Below the pieces are notes generated by a model. It saw only the letters and a program-made list of their open reading frames with translations, made no database searches and was not told the origin of the DNA. The translations under genes were made by a program, and so were the position numbers. This document shows, one piece after another, positions 1 through 9,291 of a stretch of DNA of 64,000 nt. The stretch is from Aeoliella mucimassa. GTDB taxonomy: Bacteria; Planctomycetota; Planctomycetia; Pirellulales; Lacipirellulaceae. How positions within the stretch are numbered: the stretch's first letter is position 1; the number at the start of each line of letters is the position of its first letter. The stretch covers positions 3,534,001-3,598,000 of the forward strand of contig NZ_CP036278.1 in assembly GCF_007748035.1 (NCBI RefSeq), given 5' to 3'.

Positions 1-473
1 ACAGTCGCAACTATGTGTCCGTGCGCGCCTCCAACCTTGGGCAACATCATCACACATTGACGCGAATCAACGTGATCGACTAACACGGTTACTTCGGTAA
101 CGTGGAGATTGGTATTGGGGTCGTATTCGGAATGGCAGCCGTTGCGGTCTCCGTGACCATCCCTTAGCGTCGCAAAATGCTCATCGACACTTTCGACCCG
201 ATACGCCATTAGCTTCACACGATCGGTATCCAAAACGGACTGTGCGATCACGCGGAACTGACCACGAGGAACTGCCGTGGGCACGTGCGTAGTTTCATAT
301 CGAGACAAAGACGCCTGTGCCTGTGTCAAATGTTGGTGCTGCACGAACAAGGCCAGCCCCATCGTTATGAATGCTGTCGCAGCAATCATCCCGCGTAGGG
401 ACAACTTGGGAAGCAGACGCTGCCCCTTGTTCGTGGGATCTGGAGTTTCTGTTGAGGCCAACGGTGTACTCAT
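1..473 (-). CDS. Membrane-anchored hypothetical protein, C-terminus beyond window
   Basis: An open minus-strand frame begins at an ATG at 473 and runs without a stop off the left edge (157 full codons). After a polar N-terminus of about 28 residues there is one hydrophobic segment (MIAATAFITMGLALFV), then a soluble part expected outside the cytoplasm. The short leader with a single membrane helix close to the N-terminus is common in planctomycete proteins of unknown role. I recognise no catalytic motif in the visible part. A plus-strand frame over the same bases (277-480) is its shadow. Confidence 0.6.
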   Translation of the reverse strand, partial: MSTPLASTETPDPTNKGQRLLPKLSLRGMIAATAFITMGLALFVQHQHLTQAQASLSRYETTHVPTAVPRGQFRVIAQSVLDTDRVKLMAYRVESVDEHFATLRDGHGDRNGCHSEYDPNTNLHVTEVTVLVDHVDSRQCVMMLPKVGGAHGHIVAT

Positions 474-1385
474 GCTTTAACTCCTGGAAGTAGCAGAATC
501 TACACGCGCGTTATAGGTAATTCGCTTGCCCTAGTTGGATATTGGGGGGTATTGCAGACTTTTGCAAAACGCGGCCAGTACGATTGATTCACTCTTTGAG
601 GTCGAGTAGTTCGCAGCACCGCTGCTATCGCGTTGCTTTGCCAAAGGCGATGCGAGAAACGCTTCGAGTTCCTTTACTGCTGCAAGGGAAGAATCGACGG
701 ACGCTTTCTTCGGCGCCTCATGTTTTCTTTGTGCGTTAGGCGGGCAACCGCCCGCCCCTCTCTCGCTTTCGGTAGTGCGAGCCGTCTATTGATCAGCTTC
801 GTGCTACTGCACAAGAGCATCGATCTCACAGCCCGACCGAATTCAAACAGAGGCGAGCCCTTAGTTCACAGGGCCTGATGGCCCCCCCGAACACACCACA
901 CATCAACTTGATTGATGAAGTGCCCTGGCTAACGCCGCCAGCCTGCACTTGATCTCCCGGGAACGGGATAGCGTATACGTATCCAATTTACTATGGCTGT
1001 ATTATCGATGCCAATACATGTGGCCGCAAGGGTTGCGATGGTTCCTGCCTCAATGGTCGATTTCATAAGAATCGAACATTTTGCATGTGAAAGCGGCGCC
1101 AACGCACTCTCACGAGGCTCGTCACGACCGCTGGCGTTGGATCCCAATTCGCTCATTTCAACAACTCGCTAATTGATTGAGGTTGCATCGGTCTCAGCAA
1201 GTTCACCCGGTCGCCAACTCGCACACTTTGCACTTTTCCCAGACTAAAATGGGGTCATCTGTGCAGCTGGCGTCAGCTGCCTGACGTCACCCCAGAGTGA
1301 CAGGAGGTTCAGCAGGAGGCCGATTTTGGCCATCGGCTGGCGGAGCCAAGAAGGAAGCATGTGCCGACGGTCTGGAGCTGTCACC
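474..1385. other. Intergenic stretch without a supportable gene
   Basis: Short open frames exist on both strands but none has a convincing start, composition or motif. A small GC-rich dyad, GGCGGGC-AACC-GCCCGCC at 739-756, could form a hairpin but lacks a following T-run, so I do not call it a terminator. Confidence 0.4.
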
Positions 1386-2310
1386 ATGTCTCACAGCTTT
1401 GAACCCGTCGCCGCCAAATACCTGGCCGCCAAGAAGCTCTCGTCCGGCACCTGCAAGGAGTACCGGGGCACCGTCACCAAGTGGGCCTCCTGGGGCAAAG
1501 GAGTCGATGTCGATCAGATCGGCAGGAGCCACCTGCGAGAATTCCTCGACTGGGTCCACGAGAAGGCAACCGCAAACGGCGGATCGAATGCCGGACGCGC
1601 GGCCAACAAGTCCCGCGAGAACTTGCGGGTGATCCTGTCATGGGCCTGGGAGCAGGACTATCTGGAGAAGCTGCCGAGATTCCCAAAGCCGAAGCCGCAG
1701 CGTAACGTCGCCGGACGTCATTATCTTACGACGCCGATCTAAATGCTCTTTACTTTGCGACGTACGAGCTTGAGCGGCCGCGGGGTTGGAAGCAAACGCT
1801 GACAGTCGGCCATTACTGGCGAGCCGCCCTGGCTTTTTCTTCAACTATGGTGTCGACACTGGAACGGTATTTAATACCGCGGCCTTCCACGATCCCATCC
1901 TGTGGCGCCCCGAGCCACCGAACGGCCAAGGCAAAGACTCTCGCTACGGCTGGCTCTACTACCGACGTGTAAAAACGAAGAAGCAGTTCTATCGACCGAT
2001 GAACCAAGTGGTGAACGTGCATCTCAAGAGCCTTCGCCCGGAGGTGCTCCAGCCGGGGCAGTCAGTATTCGACTGCGGCAGTTCTCGCCCAAACGAGCAG
2101 TTTCAACGACTCTGTACCCTGGCGGGCGTCAAGCCGAAACACGATGTCGAGACGGGCGAAGAGAAGCTCTGGGTCCTGAAGGACCTGAGGAAGACCTGTA
2201 CGACGTACTACGACGAGCACATGCCTTAATCTTCGATCGAGATTCTCGGGCATTCAGTCGGTGGCGTCACCTACCGGCACTATGCCCACCGGGCCCACTC
2301 GCGTTCAAAG
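1386..2310 (+). pseudogene. Decayed tyrosine recombinase (integrase)
   Basis: The frame from ATG 1386 gives an N-terminal SAM-like core-binding domain (SSGTCKEYRGTVTKWASWG, then FLDWVHEKA). It stops at 1742, and the catalytic part continues in another frame (about 1750 onward), with RRVKTKKQFYRPM, the arginine region DLRKTCTTYYDEH, and the final box GHSVGGVTYRHYAHR. That last box lies behind an in-frame TAA at 2227. One frameshift plus one stop therefore inactivate a gene that otherwise keeps the full integrase plan. The family cuts and rejoins DNA through a C-terminal tyrosine, here probably in HYAHR. It is probably a relic of an older integrated element. The right end is approximate. Confidence 0.7.
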
Positions 2311-2859
2311 CGATCATATCGCAGCCCCAGCCAACGGCGTTCACCGCACTGGTGCATGGCTTTGACGGTGAGTGTCCCTGCTGTCGAAGGAAATTCCGGC
2401 AGGCATAGAACTTTGCCGGCGGGGCGCTTCCCAGAATAGCCGCAGAGGTGTTGACGCCGGCCAGCCAACTCTGCGGCTCGGTCAGACCGCTAACTCGCTG
2501 AAACTGGTCCAACCTCAGCCAGATCATGCGTCGTAGAAGTTAAATCGGATCTTATTCCGCAGCCGAACGACAATTACATCGTTGGTGTGCTCAGTTGACA
2601 AACCTCAAGGATCCTGACTGCTTGTGAGATCGGCTCAATGCCAATAGGGGAGAAGTATCCCTGCTGGGACAGTGCTATGAATGTGGCTTGAGCGGTTACG
2701 TCTTTGATAACTCCAGTCCCCTGGAATCTTTTGTCCGTGTGATCAGCTTGAGTACTGCTGCAATCGCACGGTCGACTTTATCGCTTAGGCATCAAGACGA
2801 CATTTTCCAGCTGCCTGACAGAAGAAAAATCCCCCTTTCAACACTCGAACCATGCCCGA
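2311..2859. other. Intergenic stretch, nothing supportable
   Basis: The right part of the pseudogene fades into sequence without a gene. I see no RNA gene, strong hairpin or repeat here. It separates the decayed integrase from the minus-strand surface-protein cluster, so it should hold the 3' end of that transcript. Confidence 0.35.
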
Positions 2860-4188
2860 CTACTTGCTGACAGGATCGAACAACCGCATGTGGCACAATG
2901 CCATCGAAAGATAACAAGTGATGCAGAACAGCAAAGACCAACTCGAGGGTTCGGGCACGGCAGTTGCATCCGTAGATTCACTCCGGAAGGCTGCATGCTG
3001 TGAGGCGGCTTCCAGCAAGCAGCGAAACTTGGCGAAGTCGCCAAGATCATGTAGGCCATTGCCATTGAGATCACCAGCTCGCATCGCTTCGTCAGAAGAG
3101 AGGTGTGACAACTCGGTCCGTTGGTGAGCGACGAAAGGATCCCAATCTAATAAATTCACAACGCCATCACCATTGAAGTCTCCCAGTACATCGATAACGG
3201 GACGATGCTGGTATTCTCGCAGACCATTCTTCTCTAGGTACTTCAACAGTTGAGCAGAGTTGTCCGTTTGAATGATGGTTGCCCCCTTATCAACGAGCCA
3301 TCCCCATGATCCATCGGCATCTCCATCAATTGCGATGGCGTCGTGGTGTCCCCCATCCAAGCTTGCCCAAAGTGAGTTAATCCAGAGGTGCGTATCGAGT
3401 TGCTCGGCAGTGCTTAGTATAGTTTTGCTGAGCATCGATGTTTCATCGTTGCTAAAGATAATCTCCACAGCGGGCGGAGTATGACTGTTTAAGGTGGATA
3501 GCAGTGAGGCCTCATTCCGGTTGCTGACGATCGGCATATAGATGATGGTGTCGTCCGGATATTGCTGTCGAACTGCCGCGACTTGCTCAGGCGTCGCTCC
3601 CCCTTTAAAAATAGCATGGTCCACTGTGCCGGTGTCGCGAAGCACGTTCATCACGCGCGCCATTAGCTCCGCATTCGTGATGTCCACCTTGTCTAGATTA
3701 ACCATCACGTGCCCATTCGCTGCCCGCATCACTTGCTCCAAGGTAGGCACTAGCTCATTGCTAGCCTCGCCATCTGGACCTAATAAACGCAGATTGAATA
3801 CCTGTTCCAACGTTAACGACGAGACATTGCCACTTCCCGTAGTCGTGCGGTTAACACTGGTATCATGCATGGCTACAAGTCCGCCATCTGCGGTCATGCG
3901 GATGTCGATTTCTACAATGTCGACGCCAAGCCGGATTGAGTTTTGAATGGCAGCCAACGAATTTTCAGGATACATCACAGAGCCGTTAGCGATGTAACCG
4001 CCGCGGTGAGCAGCCACCATCACATAACCATCGCCGACTCGATCAAAGATCTCCAGAGTATCAATCTCCACTCCTGATGCAGTGGGTAGACACCCTGCAA
4101 GGCCGAAGGTGGTTAGCAGGAGAACAATACGAGAGACTTGGGGCACAACCATAAGCACCCGACCGTCAAGGACAACTTGTTTCAGCAT
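2860..4188 (-). CDS. Glycerophosphodiester phosphodiesterase lipoprotein with dockerin-like repeats and PEP-CTERM tail
   Basis: The catalytic domain is a GDPD TIM barrel: HRGG near the start, then ENSLAA, VEIDIRMTADG and MHDTSVNRTTTG, which hold the usual metal and acid-base residues. The family hydrolyses glycerophosphodiesters to glycerol-3-phosphate and an alcohol. The N-terminus has a signal segment ending in a lipobox, LAGC. Two calcium-binding dockerin-type loops follow the barrel (GDFNGDGVVNLLDWD and GDLNGNGLHDLGDF), and the C-terminus is a PEP-CTERM sorting signal (VPEPSS, hydrophobic helix, basic end). Having both a lipobox and an exosortase tail is unusual. The frame is open from a GTG at 4233; I place the start at ATG 4188, and ATG 4152 just before the signal is also possible. 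Confidence 0.85.
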   Translation of the reverse strand: MLKQVVLDGRVLMVVPQVSRIVLLLTTFGLAGCLPTASGVEIDTLEIFDRVGDGYVMVAAHRGGYIANGSVMYPENSLAAIQNSIRLGVDIVEIDIRMTADGGLVAMHDTSVNRTTTGSGNVSSLTLEQVFNLRLLGPDGEASNELVPTLEQVMRAANGHVMVNLDKVDITNAELMARVMNVLRDTGTVDHAIFKGGATPEQVAAVRQQYPDDTIIYMPIVSNRNEASLLSTLNSHTPPAVEIIFSNDETSMLSKTILSTAEQLDTHLWINSLWASLDGGHHDAIAIDGDADGSWGWLVDKGATIIQTDNSAQLLKYLEKNGLREYQHRPVIDVLGDFNGDGVVNLLDWDPFVAHQRTELSHLSSDEAMRAGDLNGNGLHDLGDFAKFRCLLEAASQHAAFRSESTDATAVPEPSSWSLLFCITCYLSMALCHMRLFDPVSK

Positions 4189-4261
4189 CGATTCAGATCG
4201 TTGTTTGGGGTTGGAGTTTCGATAAGTGATCACCTTTGAGGCCTGGTAGACTACCCCGAAC

Positions 4262-6061
4262 TCAGTGCGAGATAGCTGGAGCAGGAGGTTCTGGAGGAAT
4301 CAAGCACTCTTTGATTGAATCAAGTGAGCGTGCCAAGACCACGTCCGCATAGAACCATGCGGGGGCGTCCTTTGCATTGGCCAATCGGATACGGTCGAAT
4401 TGAACATCATTGGCGGTGACATCCATACTCGGAGGCGTCACATCAACCCGGTCCAATGGACAATCGAGCCAAGTGCGAATGCGGTCATTGCCTTCTTGAA
4501 ACGAGATGCAAACAACCCAAGTATGCACGCCCTGGTCAATGGTGCCCGACTGGAAAGATTGACTCTGGGTGCTCTTAGAAAACAGGTGACGCTCCCTTTT
4601 CGAACCGATATAGGTAGCAATCACAAACTTATCAGAATCATCGGTGGCACCAAAAATCACCGACTCCTCATTGCGGTCCACATCACCATACATCAACGAA
4701 AGGCCGGCGAACCGCCCAGTCATAGGGCTCAGTGACTGAGTTTTCCAAGTGAGCCACATTTCAGTCGCGTCAGCACCAACAAGTTCGCTAGGATTTAGCA
4801 ATCCAGTTGAAGCAGCACGTCCCCCTTTAGCGATCATCACATCCAGAAAAACCGCCCCCCCTGATCCTATGTAAACTCCCTCGACATTTCGCTTGTAGTT
4901 CATCCTGACATCGCCATCGGCACGAGGTGGATGCATTCCTACGCTCGTGAGATGTCCCCGGACAGGATTACTAAACGTGGCATGGGCAACCAGACCGCCA
5001 ATTCGCCGCCGTCGGTACCACTCAAGCAGTTGAGCAGCTTCTTGAGAACCGTGACGCGCTTCTTCGATCAGTTCGATTTCACTGTCGCGAACGAATTGGC
5101 GGTCGTCCGATATAGTTCGACTAGCGGTATGTGATTTAACCGTGCCGGTGGCAAAGTCACCAACCATTCCCCTGGGCAGTCTGACCTGTTTTTCCCCCTC
5201 ATCGCCGACGACCACCTCACCATTATATACGGCGACCACGAGGCGGCGATCAGGTCCGAGTCCAACACCAAACTCTGTGCCAATATCTCTAATTGTCTCC
5301 TCCGGAGTATGCACGGTGATATCGTGTGCCTGACTTGTCTCAATAGCAACTCTACCGTTCATTAAATTCAAGTGTTCTGTGTCGGCAAAGGAAAAAACGC
5401 ATGGAGCTTCACAGACGACAGTGGTGCCGGAAGGCATTCGCACTCGCACCAAACCTTTCTGCAATTGATAAACCGTCCCGGAAAGAACCCCTGTTCCTTG
5501 GATTGGTGGAGATGAATCCCAGATATCGCCGATACGGGTATCAATCAAGGCAATGGGCGAAACATCAGGATCATCTACCTGTTGATTTTCAATTATGGCC
5601 GTTCCTTCGGACGGCGAATAAGTGCGAGCTTCGATAGGAGCGGGGGGGGCAAGCGGGGTTGTTGCTGTATCATTGCTGGCGAGTTGCGGATCGTCGCTGT
5701 AATAGAGAAGGGATCCAACGACCAACAGTAGTGACGCAGCCACCGCCAATGAGATCCAGGTGATAGTATAGGAAGTCAGTCCGACAGGGCTAGCCTTGGC
5801 CTGCCTTGACTTGACCAACTCCATCCCTTGGAGTGCCTTGTCAAGCAGTTGCTTAGCCTCCTGCTCGGGAAGCACATCGGACATGCCAATTGAGAGTATG
5901 CTTAACGACTCGTCCAGGAGGCTATGAAGATTGGATAGCTCGACAGCTCGGGCTGCATTGCGAACGTCAGCCGCGATCCATTTCCGCACTTCGATTGCTT
6001 CCTCGTCGGAGAGTTGGCGACCATCGAGGCGAGCCGAAAACAGTTCTTCTGGAGAACACAT
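4262..6061 (-). CDS. FecR-domain membrane protein with C-terminal LamG-like domain
   Basis: The protein (599 residues) starts at ATG 6061, four bases after the stop of the sigma-factor gene, so the two are probably translated together; the frame is open further upstream only inside that gene. It has a cytoplasmic anti-sigma-like N-terminus, a membrane helix (WISLAVAASLLLVVGSLLYY), a FecR domain (VTVHTPEETIRDIGTEFGV region, residues roughly 190-310) and a C-terminal concanavalin/LamG-like domain. In planctomycetes such proteins pair with ECF sigma factors and are thought to sense a surface ligand and control the sigma factor. The ligand is unknown. Confidence 0.8.
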   Translation of the reverse strand: MCSPEELFSARLDGRQLSDEEAIEVRKWIAADVRNAARAVELSNLHSLLDESLSILSIGMSDVLPEQEAKQLLDKALQGMELVKSRQAKASPVGLTSYTITWISLAVAASLLLVVGSLLYYSDDPQLASNDTATTPLAPPAPIEARTYSPSEGTAIIENQQVDDPDVSPIALIDTRIGDIWDSSPPIQGTGVLSGTVYQLQKGLVRVRMPSGTTVVCEAPCVFSFADTEHLNLMNGRVAIETSQAHDITVHTPEETIRDIGTEFGVGLGPDRRLVVAVYNGEVVVGDEGEKQVRLPRGMVGDFATGTVKSHTASRTISDDRQFVRDSEIELIEEARHGSQEAAQLLEWYRRRRIGGLVAHATFSNPVRGHLTSVGMHPPRADGDVRMNYKRNVEGVYIGSGGAVFLDVMIAKGGRAASTGLLNPSELVGADATEMWLTWKTQSLSPMTGRFAGLSLMYGDVDRNEESVIFGATDDSDKFVIATYIGSKRERHLFSKSTQSQSFQSGTIDQGVHTWVVCISFQEGNDRIRTWLDCPLDRVDVTPPSMDVTANDVQFDRIRLANAKDAPAWFYADVVLARSLDSIKECLIPPEPPAPAISH

Positions 6062-6065
6062 GGCG

Positions 6066-6635
6066 TCATGCCCCCTGCTGTTCAAAGTAACGGTGAGCGC
6101 ATGCCCGTAGTTTAGCTCGTATACGAGTAAGTCGCTGATAGACCGTGTTAGCATTACAAGAATAATCGGCGGCAATCGATTCGGCTGATCTGTTTTGAGT
6201 ATAGCGAAGGCTGAGAAGATAGCGCGAATGTTGCGAGAGTCGCCTGATGCAGGTCCGTAAAGCTTGTCGCTGAGCTTCCAACTGATCTTGGCTGTGTTCC
6301 ACTCCGGCCTCGAGCAATAACATCGTGTCGGTATCGAAAATCAAATTGCTATTCTGTTTTTTGCTGCGATAGTAGCGGCGTACTCGGTTGCGAGCGATTC
6401 CAAACAACCATTTCTGGAAGCAACGGCTTGGGTCGAAGCTTGAGTAACTCTTGATGGCCTCCAAACTGACTTCCTGAAGAATGTCTTCGGCATCGTTTAC
6501 ATCCTGCAGCAGGGCAATCACATAGGTCCGCAGCCGTGGATAGATGTTGACCCAATGCTTCACGAAGTTTAAATCCCTCGAAGCTGTTGTCTCTTCTGAA
6601 TTACGTGCAAACAATGCTAGTGCGCTCCTATTCAA
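6066..6635 (-). CDS. ECF-type RNA polymerase sigma factor
   Basis: This 189-residue protein has region 2 (NDAEDILQEVSLEAI, then FQKWLFGIARNRVRRYYR) and region 4 (LRTCIRRLSQHSRYLLSLRYTQNRSAESIAADYSCNANTVYQRLTRIRAKLR) of an ECF sigma factor, of the kind common in Rhodopirellula and relatives. It lies directly upstream of the FecR-LamG gene, its likely partner. The frame starts at a TTG; I see no ATG that would keep region 2 intact. It probably directs transcription of nearby surface-protein genes, but no promoter motif could be tested. Confidence 0.88.
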   Translation of the reverse strand: MNRSALALFARNSEETTASRDLNFVKHWVNIYPRLRTYVIALLQDVNDAEDILQEVSLEAIKSYSSFDPSRCFQKWLFGIARNRVRRYYRSKKQNSNLIFDTDTMLLLEAGVEHSQDQLEAQRQALRTCIRRLSQHSRYLLSLRYTQNRSAESIAADYSCNANTVYQRLTRIRAKLRACAHRYFEQQGA

Positions 6636-6763
6636 GATGAAAGCAGAATCAACTTCTGTGCCCAGTAGTACTAAGTTTCACCTTCGACGGGAAGCTTTTC
6701 ACAGTAAATGTCCGATTCTGATGTGACTCAACTTGTTGATGAACTTACTACCTCGGTATATGT

Positions 6764-6795
6764 AATCACCCCCGTAGTTTCCTATGGGGGTGATT
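6764..6795 (-). terminator. Strong stem-loop between the surface gene cluster and the sigma factor promoter region
   Basis: AATCACCCCC and GGGGGTGATT form a perfect 10-bp stem around a 12-base loop whose ends can also pair. It lies just beyond the stop of the PEP-CTERM gene at 6819, so it most likely ends the minus-strand transcript of the 6.8-13.2 kb cluster. The T-run on that strand is weak. Confidence 0.6.
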
Positions 6796-6818
6796 GCCTC
6801 ATCTCGCTGCCCGGCGAC

Positions 6819-7568
6819 TCAGTCAGTGCTAGCATTTGAATGTTGTTTATAGCGATTGCGGGCGAGCGGGCGACACGCAATAAGCCCCAGACCGATCATC
6901 AAGACAACTAACGCTATCGAGGAGGGCTCGGGCACTACATTGATGGTCACCTCGTCCACTCCTATCCACCCCCAGCCGCCAGAATACGCGTCTATCAGGT
7001 CGATCTGGTAGGTCTCGTCGGGGCTGTCTAAAGCAATGGCTGAAGCTACGACACTCTCATCCCATCCCAGTTCGAGCCAGTTTAACGAGTGATTGGACTG
7101 CCCAGATCCAGAGCGACGATCAAAAAGCAAGTAATGTCCATCGCTTACTCGGCGGAGCGCGATTCCCATAAAATCGCTGCCTGAGGCGGCAGTGGGAAGC
7201 GACGAGTTATCCGTCCAGCTTGGGGTTTCGATTGCCCCAGTACCGCCAAGAGTCCACGCAGAGACGCTAAATGGCATATCGGTGTCGATCACTGGAGAAC
7301 TCACCACTTTGATAGCCGTATCGCCAGCATCGCGAGTTCCATATTCAGCTTCCAAGAGCATGTAGTCGCTCGAATAAGCGACAGTACGGCCACTGTTAGT
7401 GTCCGCCACCGTATCCCAAGCCACATAGTCTTCGCCCAAAGTTCCCACAGGTACATTGTTAGTCCACCCCTGCAGGGTACCATCGTCGAAGTTAAAGCTG
7501 ATTGTCGCGGCGTCGACGGAAATCGACGTGACCGCGATGAGTACTCCTAGGAACATCCGAACTATCAT
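6819..7568 (-). CDS. PEP-CTERM exosortase substrate, FDDGTLQGWTN family
   Basis: A signal peptide (MFLGVLIAVTSISVDA) leads into a beta-rich domain beginning FNFDDGTLQGWTNN and including DYVAWDT and ALRRVSDGHYLLFDRRSGSGQS. The end is a PEP-CTERM tail: VVPEPSS, a hydrophobic helix and the basic RPLARNRYK. ATG 7568 follows AGAGAGGTGA at a good distance, so I prefer it to the longer frame from 7610. The domain is clearly paralogous to the first module of the 1320-residue protein at 9281-13243. An exosortase should cut it and attach or release it at the cell surface; ligand and role are unknown. Confidence 0.8.
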   Translation of the reverse strand: MIVRMFLGVLIAVTSISVDAATISFNFDDGTLQGWTNNVPVGTLGEDYVAWDTVADTNSGRTVAYSSDYMLLEAEYGTRDAGDTAIKVVSSPVIDTDMPFSVSAWTLGGTGAIETPSWTDNSSLPTAASGSDFMGIALRRVSDGHYLLFDRRSGSGQSNHSLNWLELGWDESVVASAIALDSPDETYQIDLIDAYSGGWGWIGVDEVTINVVPEPSSIALVVLMIGLGLIACRPLARNRYKQHSNASTD

Positions 7569-7621
7569 TAGGTCACCTCTCTGAAGAAAAAAGAGTACAT
7601 CGTCTAACACAGATTGACCAC

Positions 7622-8635
7622 CTACCGTGGTGTAGGGGGTTTGTAGAGTTCATCGCCGTCGTCGTTGCGTCCGCCTAGCTTTCGAAATACATCACCGTCT
7701 ATTTCGTATTCGAGGGCTTGGACAGAACCATCGCAGTTAACAACATAGAAGGCTGCAGAGTGAGCACTGCCAAAGTGCCACTCGAGCGTTAGGCCGGCAC
7801 GGTCTCGCTGGGGCAACAACGACTCTATATCCGAACCATCGGCTGTGAAACCGCAAATGTCGCGGTCGTATCCAACGAATGGTGTTTGATCGTCGTTTCT
7901 GACCGCCCCCGTGTCATAGTGATCGGCGTCGATGTACTTCTCACCGACAAAGATGGTCTTACTCGTTCCATCGGTGATCTGGGCGAGTCGGACTTCGCTA
8001 CGGTAATAGCTTACACCGTTGAACTTGTAGTTGAAGTTCTTGGTATGAGTGTCGATGCCCGACTCGGAACTGGGACCTTCGGTGTAGGTGTAGGCGTTGA
8101 TGGAACCAGCATTGGCACGATAGTCGGTTCGTGACACCATGCAATCGCCTTCAGTGCAGGAGCGAATGTTGTAGGCGAGATAGCTGTTTCGGTCGACGGG
8201 GTATTGGCGGTAGGTGCGGCGAGAGGGACAGTTGTAGATTGTGATCGGCGTTTCGACCATTTCCTTGAGCGCCAGGTCTTTGGCATTCCCCGACAACGAC
8301 ATTCCAAGGTCATGCAGCGCCGTCTGTTCAATATAAGGAAGTATGGTGAATCCCCAGCCCCCCGGTTGCTTCTCACCGTAGCCAGAATTCGGGTCACCGT
8401 GCCAGCGCCACCCCCACCCAGAAGTGGGCAGGTGACGATGGGCAGATTCGTGATTGAGCACGCCCAAGCCTATTTGCTTAAGGTTGTTCTGGCACTGCGA
8501 TCGGCGGGCCGCTTCGCGTGCCGCCTGAACTGCTGGCAGAAGCAGGGCAACCAGAATACCAATAATTGCAATTACGACCAACAGCTCAACCAGCGTAAAT
8601 GCTTTTTTAAGGGACATAGCTTGTGTATTCACCAT
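7622..8635 (-). CDS. DUF1559 prepilin-like protein
   Basis: The N-terminus is a type IV prepilin-like methylation segment, [20 protein letters not shown], followed by [23 protein letters not shown], which defines the DUF1559 family that is greatly expanded in planctomycetes. The rest contains the usual family landmarks ([26 protein letters not shown], and a C-terminal [19 protein letters not shown]). Prepilin peptidase should cleave before the F of FTLVEL. The role is probably a surface pseudopilin, but the exact function is unknown. Starts at TTG 8641, ATG 8635 or ATG 8617 are possible; 8635 has an AAGGA upstream. Confidence 0.88.
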   Translation of the reverse strand: MVNTQAMSLKKAFTLVELLVVIAIIGILVALLLPAVQAAREAARRSQCQNNLKQIGLGVLNHESAHRHLPTSGWGWRWHGDPNSGYGEKQPGGWGFTILPYIEQTALHDLGMSLSGNAKDLALKEMVETPITIYNCPSRRTYRQYPVDRNSYLAYNIRSCTEGDCMVSRTDYRANAGSINAYTYTEGPSSESGIDTHTKNFNYKFNGVSYYRSEVRLAQITDGTSKTIFVGEKYIDADHYDTGAVRNDDQTPFVGYDRDICGFTADGSDIESLLPQRDRAGLTLEWHFGSAHSAAFYVVNCDGSVQALEYEIDGDVFRKLGGRNDDGDELYKPPTPR

Positions 8636-8664
8636 TTGCAATCGGGATTCCTTGTAGGCGGGGG

Positions 8665-9291
8665 TTATCGTGTGGAGAGGCTAAACTCGTAGGTGCAGCT
8701 GTCTTCTGCTCTTTCGGAGTCGGGAAATACTTCCAGACCAAGCTGTGTGGACTGGTTATATTTGGCAGGTAAATCAATCTCATCCGACAGCACCGAGACG
8801 GTATATTGACCTACCAGTACACAGGGGATGTCCGATCCACTTATTTTTGGGTAGCAGACCCCCTCATCGTTGGTGATTGCGGTCGCCGCTGTGAGGGTGT
8901 GCTCCAAGGCGACACCGGGGGTTAATGTCACCTTGACTCGCGGCAGCGGGCGCCCATTACAAGTAAATTTGAGTCTGACTTGTGCCAAACCTAGATTGCT
9001 TGTTAGGTATTGTTCAAATCTTGCAGAGAGTTCTTCCCTATCAAGTTGTCCGTCGCCGTTAGAATCCGCCAAAGGTACAACTACGGCGACGCTGGGCGAC
9101 GCTTTTAGATCGGCTTCGGACAATACTTCGTCACCATCCCGATCCAGCCGCTCGAATATCTCGGTTGCCATTTCATGAGGCCTCCAGGTGGGCTTTGAAC
9201 TCCCAGTCGGGCGCTCACTGCACCCAACGGAGCCAAGTAGCGAGGAAACCACCAACAACTTGATAACTATTGTGGAGTAATTAAATGTCAT
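8665..9291 (-). CDS. EF-hand lipoprotein with C-terminal carboxypeptidase-regulatory-like domain
   Basis: The start ATG 9291 overlaps the last 11 bases of the upstream polyprotein gene, suggesting coupled translation. A lipobox (LGSVGC) ends the signal peptide. Two EF-hand loops follow: [13 protein letters not shown] and [13 protein letters not shown]. The last ~100 residues ([14 protein letters not shown] and onward) resemble the small beta-sandwich seen in many planctomycete lipoproteins. It is expected to bind calcium at the cell envelope. Its place in this cluster, which is full of calcium-binding dockerin repeats, fits a surface-assembly role, which is inference. Confidence 0.72.
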   Translation of the reverse strand: MTFNYSTIVIKLLVVSSLLGSVGCSERPTGSSKPTWRPHEMATEIFERLDRDGDEVLSEADLKASPSVAVVVPLADSNGDGQLDREELSARFEQYLTSNLGLAQVRLKFTCNGRPLPRVKVTLTPGVALEHTLTAATAITNDEGVCYPKISGSDIPCVLVGQYTVSVLSDEIDLPAKYNQSTQLGLEVFPDSERAEDSCTYEFSLSTR

